NCBI GenBank assembly: GCA_021294835.1
Contig: JAJTDF010000011.1
Coordinates: 1 to 64,000, forward strand
Length of the DNA: 64,000 nucleotides
Origin: Planctomycetaceae bacterium
GTDB lineage: Bacteria; Planctomycetota; Phycisphaerae; Phycisphaerales; UBA1924
Direction: 5' to 3'
Shown: positions 41,443 to 49,696 of the stretch, piece by piece
Layout of the letters: each line of letters starts with the position of its first letter
How positions within the stretch are numbered: the stretch's first letter is position 1
Notes under the pieces: model-generated
Databases searched by the model: none
Told to the model about the DNA's origin: nothing
The model's input: only the letters and a program-made list of their open reading frames with translations
Position numbers and translations under genes: made by a program

Positions 41443-42912
41443 TTATCGGCTGGCGAGGATGATGACCAGACCCACGACACCAAGCGATACCAGCAGCAGC
41501 GTTGCCAGCCCCACCCACAGCCACACTCGGGAGGGCTGGTCGTCGGCAGCGGAGCCGACGGGCTTGGCCGGTGGTCGCTCGGGCGAGCCGACGGAGGCCG
41601 CCTCTTCACGCCCGCCGGCGCCGGCCTCACCGCTCTCAAGCTCGGCCCCGGCCAGCGGCGCGGGTGTCGGCGGGGCCATGGTGCGGGGGCGGGCGTGACG
41701 CTTCTGAGAGGCGATGACGCTCACCGGATCGGCCGGTGGAGTGCTGCCGGGCCCGAAAGCACCCGGCGTCTGGCCGGCTGAAGCGGAAGCCGGCGTAACC
41801 CCGGCCGCGGCGCCCGCCTGATCATTCGGGCGGCTCGCTGCGGCGCCGATCGTCGCGGCATCCGGCGACGCGGTACCCGAGGCGTCTGCTCGCCCCAATC
41901 GCTGAATGAACGCCGCCAGTTCATCAACACTCGCTGGGCGGAGCCGCGCCTGCGCGAGCGCACTGCTCAGACCATCGGCAAAGTGCTGTGCCGAGCGGGG
42001 CCGCAAGAGCGGGTTCTTCTGCATCCCCCGCCGGATGGCGGCAATCAGCGGTTCGGGCACGCCGGCGGCCGTGAGCTGCGCGTCGGGCACCTCGGCCGCC
42101 TCGTGCATGCGGCGGATGTCATCAAGCGTGCCCTGAAAGGGTGTGCTGCCGGTGAGCAGTTCATAGAGCGTGCAGCCCAAGGCGTAGACATCCGACCGGG
42201 CGTTGACCGCTCCGGCGAAGCACTCGGGCGCAAGGTACGCGGGCGTGCCGGCCATGCTGCCGGACGTGACCGTGCCGGCCATGGACAGGCCGACAGTCCG
42301 GTCGGGGACGGGAGAGGGGACGGAACTGACGCCGATGGGAGTGGGCGCCGCCCCGCCTCTGGCGGTGGGGCCGGTCAGCCCGAAGTCGGTGAGGACCGCC
42401 CGACCGTCGGCGTGCAAGAGGATGTTGGCGGGCTTGATGTCGCGGTGCACATACTCGCGGTCGTGGAGCATGCCGGCGGCAGCGCACACGTCGAGCAGAA
42501 TGCGGGCGGCCATCGACGCCGGGAGCGGTCCGGCCCGACGCAACAGCGCCGACACGCTGCCTCCGGAGAGGTACTCCATCACCAGATAGGGCACACCCTC
42601 GACCACATCGGCGTGGTGGATCGCGTTGAGCCCCGGGTGCGACACTGTGGCGGCCGCCCGCGCTCCATCAAGGAACGTGCGCACCGCATTCTGACCGGCC
42701 TCACCGGGAACGTGGAAGATGAACTTCACCGCGACATCGCGGTCGAGCAGTTCGTGCCGACCCAGCCACACCACCCCCATCCCGCCCTCGCCCAGCGAGC
42801 GGACCAGCCGCACGGGGCCGAGCCGCGCGGGGATATCGATGCACCGGGGCGACTCATGTGTCGCACCCGCGGCAGGTCGCCAATCCAGGGTGATGGTCGG
42901 GCTCTCAGCCAC
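41443..42912 (-). CDS. Ser/Thr protein kinase with C-terminal membrane anchor
   Basis: The 489-residue kinase starts at GTG 42912 (TACACT 5 nt upstream). LGEGGMGVVWLG is the Gly loop, VAVKF the ATP-binding Lys, VHRDIKPANILL the catalytic loop and DFGLT the metal motif; the activation segment has a Gly/Thr insert before GTPAYLAPE. An Ala/Pro-rich linker follows, then one transmembrane helix (WLWVGLATLLLVSLGVVGLVII) at the C-terminus. Upstream in-frame sequence is not conserved. It lies next to the PilZ protein and the MCE/ABC pair and may regulate envelope functions. Substrates unknown. Confidence 0.9.
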   Translation of the reverse strand: MAESPTITLDWRPAAGATHESPRCIDIPARLGPVRLVRSLGEGGMGVVWLGRHELLDRDVAVKFIFHVPGEAGQNAVRTFLDGARAAATVSHPGLNAIHHADVVEGVPYLVMEYLSGGSVSALLRRAGPLPASMAARILLDVCAAAGMLHDREYVHRDIKPANILLHADGRAVLTDFGLTGPTARGGAAPTPIGVSSVPSPVPDRTVGLSMAGTVTSGSMAGTPAYLAPECFAGAVNARSDVYALGCTLYELLTGSTPFQGTLDDIRRMHEAAEVPDAQLTAAGVPEPLIAAIRRGMQKNPLLRPRSAQHFADGLSSALAQARLRPASVDELAAFIQRLGRADASGTASPDAATIGAAASRPNDQAGAAAGVTPASASAGQTPGAFGPGSTPPADPVSVIASQKRHARPRTMAPPTPAPLAGAELESGEAGAGGREEAASVGSPERPPAKPVGSAADDQPSRVWLWVGLATLLLVSLGVVGLVIILASR

Positions 42913-42917
42913 AGCCC

Positions 42918-42923
42918 AGTGTA
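42918..42923 (-). promoter_or_regulatory. Candidate -10 (TACACT) for the kinase gene, leaderless type with GTG start
   Basis: TACACT on the minus strand with a 5-nt gap to GTG 42912. The spacing matches the other leaderless candidates. Confidence 0.5.
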
Positions 42924-43101
42924 CCGCGGAGGTGTCGGCCGCTGCGGCTGATACCCAGGGTTGATGCAGGACTGAGAACCAGCAACACGGCAGATGCCGG
43001 TGCAATCCCGGCACGCGGGCGGATTCACCCAAGCCGGGGGCATGACCGCACCCCCCCAATCCTTGGTGGAGCAAGGTCAGATCATCGGGCTACGGGGCTG
43101 G

Positions 43102-44397
43102 TCAGCGGCCGTCACCGTCGCCTTCCCGGCTAAGGCGTTCGATCAGTTGCCGCTCAGCCTTCTCGTAACGGGCGAAGGCCTCAGAGACGCGGGCGAGCAT
43201 GGCGGTGACGACCTCGGCGTCGGCGGGCTTGCCGACGGCCTGAGCGGCGGAGACGACGGTCTCCAGCGAGGTGCTGGCGCCGCGGAGGTCGCTGACGGCC
43301 TCGGCGTAGGTACGAGCGGACATGAACAGCAGGTCCTGCTGGAGTTCCTTGCGGGCGGGCTGGTAAAGCAGCTTCCAGGGGTTGCGGCGGACGTCGGTGA
43401 GCGTGAGTTTGAGCTGGTCGGTGGCCAGGCGGATGTTGGCGATGGACTGGCGGAGTTCGGGCTGGTTCTCGGCGAGGATGAGATTGCCCCGGTCGATCAT
43501 GGCCTGGGTGGAGGCGAGCAGCGTGCGGGCCTCATCGGCGCGGGCCTCGAGGGCGTCGGCGAAGCGGGTGACCTTGGGGTAGAGCTCCTTCTCGACCTGC
43601 TCGGTCAGGCGGCGGGCGGACTCCACGGCGGCGCGGACGTCGCCGCGGTTTTCGTCCAGATACGCCTGCATGGTGACGGCGGCGTTGTCGAGCTTGGCGA
43701 TGAAGGCCTCGGCGTCGGTGACGGTCTTCTGGGCGCTTTCCATGATCCTGGGGAAGCGGTTCACGCCGTCGGCGATGGGCCCCTTGGACTCGGCGACGAT
43801 CTGCTTGCCGTCGGCGGTGATGGTCTCGACGTTGGCCAGCACGCGATCGACATAGGGAGCCCAGTCCTCGCGGATCTTGCGGGTGGTCTCCTGCAGGTCG
43901 GCGACGATGGCCTTGACCTGGTCCTCCTGCACGCCGATCTGGGCGAGCAGGCCGGGGGCGTTGGAAGCCTTGATCTCCGATCCGGGAGCCAGCACGCCGG
44001 CCTGCTTGGTGCCCACCGAGGTGATGTTCAGCGTGGAGACCGAGCCGAGGATCGGGATCTCCAGTTGCAGTTTGGCGTCCTTGTAGAGGCCGATGTTCGA
44101 GTTCACGCCGACGGTGACCAGGATCGCCGCGGGCACCTTCATGTCCGCGGCATCATCGGCCCAGAGGTAGCGAACCGCGGTGACCTTGCCGACATCAAGC
44201 CCGCCCAGCAGCACCGAGGAACCGGGCTTGATGCCCTTGGCCCCGCCCTCGATGGTGAAGCGGACGTTGTACTCGGTACGGGACTTGAGGCGGTCAAGCC
44301 CTCCGCCGACGGTGATGGCCATGGCGATGCCGCCGAGGAGCATGAGCACCACATACACCCCGGCCTTGACGCTGTTGCTGGTGACTCGTCGTTGCAT
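43102..44397 (-). CDS. MCE/MlaD-family lipid transport protein
   Basis: The 431-residue protein has an N-terminal membrane helix (AGVYVVLMLLGGIAMAITV) and one MCE domain at about 35-150 (YNVRFTIEGGAKGIKPGSSVLLGGLDVGKV). The remaining two thirds are helical with many Asp/Glu/Arg-rich segments, suggesting a long coiled coil. MCE proteins form the periplasmic shuttle of Mla-type ABC transporters. The ABC ATPase gene lies directly upstream. GGAG lies 6 nt before the ATG. No MlaE permease is in the window. Confidence 0.87.
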   Translation of the reverse strand: MQRRVTSNSVKAGVYVVLMLLGGIAMAITVGGGLDRLKSRTEYNVRFTIEGGAKGIKPGSSVLLGGLDVGKVTAVRYLWADDAADMKVPAAILVTVGVNSNIGLYKDAKLQLEIPILGSVSTLNITSVGTKQAGVLAPGSEIKASNAPGLLAQIGVQEDQVKAIVADLQETTRKIREDWAPYVDRVLANVETITADGKQIVAESKGPIADGVNRFPRIMESAQKTVTDAEAFIAKLDNAAVTMQAYLDENRGDVRAAVESARRLTEQVEKELYPKVTRFADALEARADEARTLLASTQAMIDRGNLILAENQPELRQSIANIRLATDQLKLTLTDVRRNPWKLLYQPARKELQQDLLFMSARTYAEAVSDLRGASTSLETVVSAAQAVGKPADAEVVTAMLARVSEAFARYEKAERQLIERLSREGDGDGR

Positions 44398-44470
44398 GCG
44401 TGCTCCGCGTTCGCCTTCTCACCCTCCGCCGTCATCCTGCTGGTCGGCTTGACCATCATCGTGTGCGGCC

Positions 44471-45442
44471 TTATGGCGTGGGCCGGGTCGCCTCCACCGA
44501 GGGCATGGGGGCGGCCTTGGCGCCGCCCAGCAGGTCTTCAGCGTAGTTGCTCGCCGAACGCCGTTCCGTGATCGGGCCCTCGGCGTCTCCACGAAGGAAC
44601 TGGCGGATGACCCGCTCAGTCTCGGAGAGGTCGGCGGCCTGATCGGCGGGCAGGTGCCGCAGCCGGTCGAACCAGTCGCGTTTTTCGATCTTCAGCACCA
44701 CGCCCTTGTCAAGCATCACCATGCGGTCGGCGATGGTGAAGGCCGAGTCCATCTCATGGGTGACCACCACGCTGGTGACGCCCAGGCCTCTCGACAGATG
44801 GATGATCAGCCGGTCGATCTCGGCGCTGGTGACCGGGTCCAAGCCCGCCGAGGGCTCGTCGTAAAACAGGATGCGCGGGTCCAGAGCCATGGCGCGGGCC
44901 AGCCCGGCCCGCTTTTTCATGCCGCCGGAAATCTGCGAGGGCAGCTTGTCGGCGTGCTCGCGGAGGCCGACCAGTTCCAGCTTCATCTTCACCTGAATGT
45001 CGATGACCTCGGGGGCCAGGTCGGTGTGCTCGCGGAGCGGCAGGGCGACGTTCTCGCCGATGGTCATGCTGTTGTAGAGGGCGCCGCTCTGGAAGAGGAT
45101 GCCGAACTTCAGCCGGGTCTCGTCGAGTTCCTGCTCGCCAAGGACCGACAGGTCGCGTCCCAGCATCGACACCGCGCCCTGGTCAACCGGCAGCGCCCCG
45201 ATCAGGCACCGCAGCAGGGTGCTCTTGCCGCAGCCCGAGCCGCCCATGACCACCAGCGTTTCGCCCTCGTAGATGTCCAGATCCACCCCCGAGAGGACGG
45301 TCTGACTGCCGAACCGCTTGATCAGGTTGCGGGTGGAGATGACCGCCCGGCGACCCTTCTCGTCCAGCGGGGGCGAGTCTGGGGCATCGGCCTGCCCCGC
45401 CGACCCTGTCGTGCTGGTGACCTTGTTTCGCCGACCGAACAC
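44471..45442 (-). CDS. ABC transporter ATP-binding protein (MlaF-like)
   Basis: The 323-residue ATPase has Walker A (GGSGCGKST), the Q-loop region FGILFQSG, signature SGGMKKRAGLARA, Walker B ILFYDEPSAGLD and the His switch THEMD, in MlaF/Ttg2A-like form. GTG 45442 is chosen because GGAGG lies 7 nt upstream. It is followed after 73 nt by the MCE gene and preceded by the DUF4190-like gene on the same strand. The expected membrane partner MlaE is not beside it, so the transporter must be completed from elsewhere. Confidence 0.9.
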   Translation of the reverse strand: MFGRRNKVTSTTGSAGQADAPDSPPLDEKGRRAVISTRNLIKRFGSQTVLSGVDLDIYEGETLVVMGGSGCGKSTLLRCLIGALPVDQGAVSMLGRDLSVLGEQELDETRLKFGILFQSGALYNSMTIGENVALPLREHTDLAPEVIDIQVKMKLELVGLREHADKLPSQISGGMKKRAGLARAMALDPRILFYDEPSAGLDPVTSAEIDRLIIHLSRGLGVTSVVVTHEMDSAFTIADRMVMLDKGVVLKIEKRDWFDRLRHLPADQAADLSETERVIRQFLRGDAEGPITERRSASNYAEDLLGGAKAAPMPSVEATRPTP

Positions 45443-45449
45443 CGTGCAA

Positions 45450-45454
45450 CCTCC
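45450..45454 (-). promoter_or_regulatory. Shine-Dalgarno GGAGG of the ABC ATPase gene
   Basis: GGAGG 7 nt before the GTG at 45442 sets this start; longer in-frame extensions encode low-complexity Gly/Arg sequence. Confidence 0.8.
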
Positions 45455-45553
45455 AGATGGCCGCCGACGCCGCGTCCACCCCCCCCCACCCCACCCACCC
45501 CCTTCCCCACCCACCCACCCCCTCTCGCTGCCCAGCCGGCCCCGGGGCCGCAC

Positions 45554-46459
45554 TCAGTTCCCGCCACCGGCGGGGGGCGGAGTCGGCGGGTTGGCCTCAG
45601 CCGCCGGGGCCGCCGGGGTTGCAGGCGGTGCGGGAGTCGGCGCCGAGCCGGGAACGGTATGGGGCAGCAGCCGCAGTTCACTGCCATCGAGCTTGATGAA
45701 GATCAGGTTGGTCACCGAACCGGCAAACGGGTTGGCCGGGGTGCCGCCGCTGGTACTCTGGCTGAACTCCAGAACCACGGCCCGCAGGCCGTTGCTGAAC
45801 TCCACCGGCATGGGGATCACGCCCTGCACAGCCGCCTGGCCGGTGCCACGCTGCTGCGTGGACTGCATGGCCTGAGCGAACGCCGGGCTCTGGGCCAGTT
45901 CGGTGTACTGCCCCCAGAGCTTGAGCAGGTTGGTGGTCACGCCCTTGACGCTGCCGGCGTCGGCCGCCATGCCGTCGCGGAACTTGGCGAACTGCTCGTC
46001 GGTCGCTGCAGCCTGCAGAGATTGCTGCAGGAAGCCCCGGGCAGTCGCGTAGTCCTGCTTCTCAATCGCCCGCACCAGATTGTCCACCGGGCCGGCGGCC
46101 ATCCGCCACATCGCCTGAGCGCCCAGCGCCCCGGCGATCCACAGCGTGCTGACCAGCAGGCCGATGATGATGCCGGAAATCGCCAGACCCCGGCCCGCCA
46201 GCCGCCCCTGGCTCTGGCCGATCCGGACCAGGGCCGCGACACCCAGCACCGTACCGATGCCGCCCAGACCCGGGATGCAGCACAGGACGCTGCACACCAG
46301 GCTCATAACCGCCAGAACCGACACCCGGGCCGGCGGCGGCTCGGCTTGCCCGGGGCCGCCACCCATACCGCCCATGTTGCCACCGGAGCCGCTCCATCCG
46401 CTGTTCTGCGGCTGAAAGGGCGACGGGGAAGACGACGATGCCCACGGATTCTGGCTCAT
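45554..46459 (-). CDS. DUF4190-like two-helix membrane protein
   Basis: The 301-residue protein has a Gly/Ser/Pro-rich cytoplasmic tail, then two membrane helices separated by GVAALVRIGQSQGRLAGRGLAISG, the layout of DUF4190-type proteins. A large extracytoplasmic domain follows with helices around YATARGFLQQSLQAA and a beta-rich C-terminus ending in a Pro/Ala/Gly tail. TAAACT lies 8 nt before the ATG. No specific function known. Confidence 0.72.
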   Translation of the reverse strand: MSQNPWASSSSPSPFQPQNSGWSGSGGNMGGMGGGPGQAEPPPARVSVLAVMSLVCSVLCCIPGLGGIGTVLGVAALVRIGQSQGRLAGRGLAISGIIIGLLVSTLWIAGALGAQAMWRMAAGPVDNLVRAIEKQDYATARGFLQQSLQAAATDEQFAKFRDGMAADAGSVKGVTTNLLKLWGQYTELAQSPAFAQAMQSTQQRGTGQAAVQGVIPMPVEFSNGLRAVVLEFSQSTSGGTPANPFAGSVTNLIFIKLDGSELRLLPHTVPGSAPTPAPPATPAAPAAEANPPTPPPAGGGN

Positions 46460-46467
46460 AGCCCCCC

Positions 46468-46473
46468 AGTTTA
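46468..46473 (-). promoter_or_regulatory. Candidate -10 (TAAACT) for the DUF4190-like gene, leaderless type
   Basis: TAAACT on the minus strand, 8 nt before ATG 46459, with a G-rich spacer. Confidence 0.5.
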
Positions 46474-46530
46474 GCGGAGTCGACCCACGGCCTTCCAGAG
46501 TCCACGCCGCCGATTGTCGTTTTGCCCGAA

Positions 46531-47940
46531 TCAGGCCGCGACTACGCGGCCCGCCCGGCTCTCCCCCAGCCGACGCAGGATCGCCACGTTGTCTTCCGGG
46601 GTCACCAGCACCACATCGGCCGGACCGAGTTGGTCAGGGGTCAGCCGCTGCCAGCCCGGGGGCCCGGCCAGAGGCCGGTCATCCATAAAGGCCAGCGCCG
46701 GACCTGGACGGGCGCGTCCGGACCGCCTGACGGCGTCCACGCCCTCCGCCGCGGCACGGCCGTTGACCCCCAAGCCGTAGACCACCAGTCGGCGGTCGGG
46801 GCCCAGGGCGGCCCACTGGGCGGTGGCCAGCGACGCCCAGTCCACCGGTTGGCGGGTGGCGTTGCAAACGAGCCGGTCGATGGCCTCCGGCCCCAGCATG
46901 GCCAGACCCTCGGGGTCGATCCGCTGGCGGAGGTCGTGTGCCGATGGCCGGTGCCCCCCGTCGGCGGCGAACAGGCTCCAACGCAGTGCCGCCGCCAGAG
47001 CGGCCAGATCGCTGTCGGTGATGGCGCAGCCGGCCGGCCAGATCGCCTCGGCCTGCTGGCGGGCAAAGGCCCGGTCGCTCCGGGCCAGACCTTCGGCCAG
47101 CGCCCGCAGGCGGCAGAGGCGGGCGGCGCGATCGCGCAGATCCGGCGGGGTGGCGCGGGCGTGTTCGCTTGCCAGCGCCAGCGCGTCACCGTGCACGCCG
47201 GTCAGATCGGCCGAGCGGCTGGCGGGGGCGCCGATGCGGTAGCGCACCAGCGGGGCGGATGTGCACACGACCGGCACGCGGTCGCGAGCGCCGAGCACGT
47301 CGAGCCACAGCGCCCAGTCCTCCACCTTGCAGCGGGTACGGAACGGGCCTTGTGCTGCGTCCGCCCGCCGGACGCGGGCCAGGGCCTCGCGGCGCCACAG
47401 CGTGGCCCAGATGGCAAAGCGGTTGCCGGTGAGCAGCCGGTCGGCGGCGGCATCCTGCTCATTGGCGACGGCCAGCCACTGGGTGGGCTGGCCGTCGGCG
47501 GTCATGGCTCGCCACCCCCCCACCGCCGCCTCGGCGAACGGGTGACGGTGCAGCAGGTCTGCCAGCGTGCCGGCGTGCTCCGGCTCGAGCAGGTCGTCGG
47601 CATCGGCGAAGCACACCCAAGGCGTAGACAGCAAAGCCAGGCCAAGGTTGCGGGCCGCCCCGGTACCACCGTTGGCGGTGCGATGCACACCGATGCGCCG
47701 GTCGCCGGCCAGATCAGGCGGCAGGCAGACGGGCAGGGGCGAGCCGTCGTCAATGACCACCGCTTGCCAACGGGGCTCGCGCTGGTCGCGCAAACTGCGG
47801 AGGGCGGCGTGGAGCCATTGGGCGCCGGCAGGATCCCGGATGAACGCGGGCACCACGTAGCCGACACGGGGACCGCCCAGGAGCGCCTGGGCGGCCGGCG
47901 GAGAAGGCGTGGGCTGTGGATGGGCGGATTCCATCGGCAT
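46531..47940 (-). CDS. Glycosyltransferase family 2 with C-terminal Rossmann-like module
   Basis: The 469-residue protein opens with a GT2 fold: VGYVVPAFIRDP, ALRSLRDQREPRWQAVVIDDGSPLP (the DDG motif), GGTGAARNLGLALL and VCFADADDLLEPEH. An extended middle region follows, and the last ~85 residues contain RLVVYGLGVNGRAAAE, a GxGxxGR nucleotide-binding loop, followed by FMDDRPLAG and VVLVTP. It is divergent from the next GT2. It probably adds sugars to an envelope polysaccharide or glycoprotein; acceptor and donor unknown. An upstream ATG (48036) is possible but gives an unconserved tail. Confidence 0.82.
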   Translation of the reverse strand: MPMESAHPQPTPSPPAAQALLGGPRVGYVVPAFIRDPAGAQWLHAALRSLRDQREPRWQAVVIDDGSPLPVCLPPDLAGDRRIGVHRTANGGTGAARNLGLALLSTPWVCFADADDLLEPEHAGTLADLLHRHPFAEAAVGGWRAMTADGQPTQWLAVANEQDAAADRLLTGNRFAIWATLWRREALARVRRADAAQGPFRTRCKVEDWALWLDVLGARDRVPVVCTSAPLVRYRIGAPASRSADLTGVHGDALALASEHARATPPDLRDRAARLCRLRALAEGLARSDRAFARQQAEAIWPAGCAITDSDLAALAAALRWSLFAADGGHRPSAHDLRQRIDPEGLAMLGPEAIDRLVCNATRQPVDWASLATAQWAALGPDRRLVVYGLGVNGRAAAEGVDAVRRSGRARPGPALAFMDDRPLAGPPGWQRLTPDQLGPADVVLVTPEDNVAILRRLGESRAGRVVAA

Positions 47941-48148
47941 GACGGCATCGGCAGACAAGGCCGGCGGCCCTCGGGGCGGACCCGCTCCCGGGGCGTTCGC
48001 CCGCATCTCCCGGCGGCCGGCCGGATGCCCGGGCATAGCCGCTGCGCTGGGGGCGTTTACCCGTTGCCGGCCGGGCGGGCACGGTCTTCACCCCAGCCGC
48101 CCAAGCCGCCGGCGGCGGCAAAGGCGTGCGGCCCGATGCCAACAGCCA

Positions 48149-49696
48149 ATGGCTATCGTCTCATGCATCGTGCCCATGTACAACGGCGCCGGCGTCATCG
48201 CCGAAGCGCTGCTGAGCCTGCAGTCCCAGACGCTTGGCGACTGGAACGCGGTGGTCGTCGACGACGGGTCGACCGACGGCCAGCGCGGCGCCAATCTGGT
48301 GCGGTCGATCGCACGGATGGACCCTCGCATCCGGCTGGTGCAGCAGCGCAACGCCGGACTGGCCGCCGCCCGCAACGCCGGGCTTGACGCACTTCTGGAG
48401 GCCGGCGTGTGCGGAACGTTCGTGCACTTCCTCGACTGCGACGATGAGCTGCGGCCCACCGCCTTCGCGGAACTCACCGCCGCGGCCCGGCGAGGGCTTT
48501 CGCCGCTGACGCGGTGCGCATACGGCGGCTTCTCGCTGCGTTCCCGAGGCGCCGGCCGCACGCTGGCCGGCGTAATGCCCGCTGCCCCTGTGCTGGATCT
48601 GGACGCGCTGCTGGACGTGCCCTTTGTCGTCACGCACAGCCTGCTGTTCTCACTGCAGGCGGCGCTGGCGGCCCGGTTCGATCCGGCCGTGGGCAAGGTC
48701 GAGGACTACGACTGCTGGTTCCGCATGGCCGAAGCGGGCGTGCGCTGGCAGGCCTGCCACAGCGAGGTCTGCCGGTACAACATCGGCCCGGCGGCCGATG
48801 CGGCGCCGGCGATGAGCGACGACCCGATGGCCATGGGACGGGCGGCGTTGCGGGTGGTGCAAAGCGCCTTCGCCCGCGCCGCCGTCAACCCAGCGACCGC
48901 ACGCATGGCCTCGCCGGTGCGGGCCCAGATTGTCCGCGAGCGGACCGCGCTGAACTGGGCGACTCGCACAGTCATCGCTCACGCCCTGCGGCACGGCGCC
49001 GCCAACCTCGCCCCGCCGGTCGCTCAAGCCCGCGCACTGCTGGCCGAGCACCGTGTGGACACCACCCAGCGTCGCTGCCTTGATCACTGGGGGCACGCGG
49101 GCTTCGCGTCGGCGGTCATCGCCGCCGTGCACACGGCCTGCGGTCGCCACCTCAACACCAACACCGATGCCGCGGAGATGGTCGCGGCCCGTGCGTGGTG
49201 GAATACCCTGACGACCGACCGCCAGGATGCGGCCGACGCCGGCTGGGCGGCGGTAGCGGCCGAGCTGGCGGAGCGAACCGTCGCACCGCTGGCGGTGGAC
49301 CGCCGCGTGGTGCGCATCGTGGAGGCCTCGCTGACCGGTCCGAAGCAGCGTGTGCTGCTGTGCGGGCTTGGTCGCAACGGCCGGCGGCTGATGGAGCTGT
49401 TCCGCCGCCGCAACGTCAGCGTGAGCGTCTTTGACGACGCGCCGCACCCGATTGAACTTCCTGAGAACGTTCAGCGGACCGAAGACCTTCGATCAGCGCT
49501 GCACGACGCGGTGCCGGTGGTCACACTGGCGCCGCCGGGCGACACCAGGTTTGTCGAGGTGCACCCGTCCCTCGCCGGCGCGGTCCGCTGGTCAGCCGTC
49601 AGGGCCGAGCTGGCCGCCGGCGCTCCCGGCCCCGCCGTGCAGCAGGGTTCCTCAGTCGCCTCCGCACCCACTCGCCCTCATCGCCATGCCGCCTGA
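48149..49696 (+). CDS. Glycosyltransferase family 2 with C-terminal Rossmann-like module
   Basis: The 515-residue GT2 starts MAIVSCIVPMYNGAGVI with ALLSLQSQTLGDWNAVVVDDGSTD, GLAAARNAGLDALLE and FLDCDDELRP. The helical middle is unlike other GT2 genes. Near residue 400 a second module appears: RVLLCGLGRNGRRLMELF, then VFDDAPHPIELPENV and DAVPVVTLAPP. The 3' end overlaps the start of the next gene by 11 bp. Confidence 0.82.
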   Translation: MAIVSCIVPMYNGAGVIAEALLSLQSQTLGDWNAVVVDDGSTDGQRGANLVRSIARMDPRIRLVQQRNAGLAAARNAGLDALLEAGVCGTFVHFLDCDDELRPTAFAELTAAARRGLSPLTRCAYGGFSLRSRGAGRTLAGVMPAAPVLDLDALLDVPFVVTHSLLFSLQAALAARFDPAVGKVEDYDCWFRMAEAGVRWQACHSEVCRYNIGPAADAAPAMSDDPMAMGRAALRVVQSAFARAAVNPATARMASPVRAQIVRERTALNWATRTVIAHALRHGAANLAPPVAQARALLAEHRVDTTQRRCLDHWGHAGFASAVIAAVHTACGRHLNTNTDAAEMVAARAWWNTLTTDRQDAADAGWAAVAAELAERTVAPLAVDRRVVRIVEASLTGPKQRVLLCGLGRNGRRLMELFRRRNVSVSVFDDAPHPIELPENVQRTEDLRSALHDAVPVVTLAPPGDTRFVEVHPSLAGAVRWSAVRAELAAGAPGPAVQQGSSVASAPTRPHRHAA

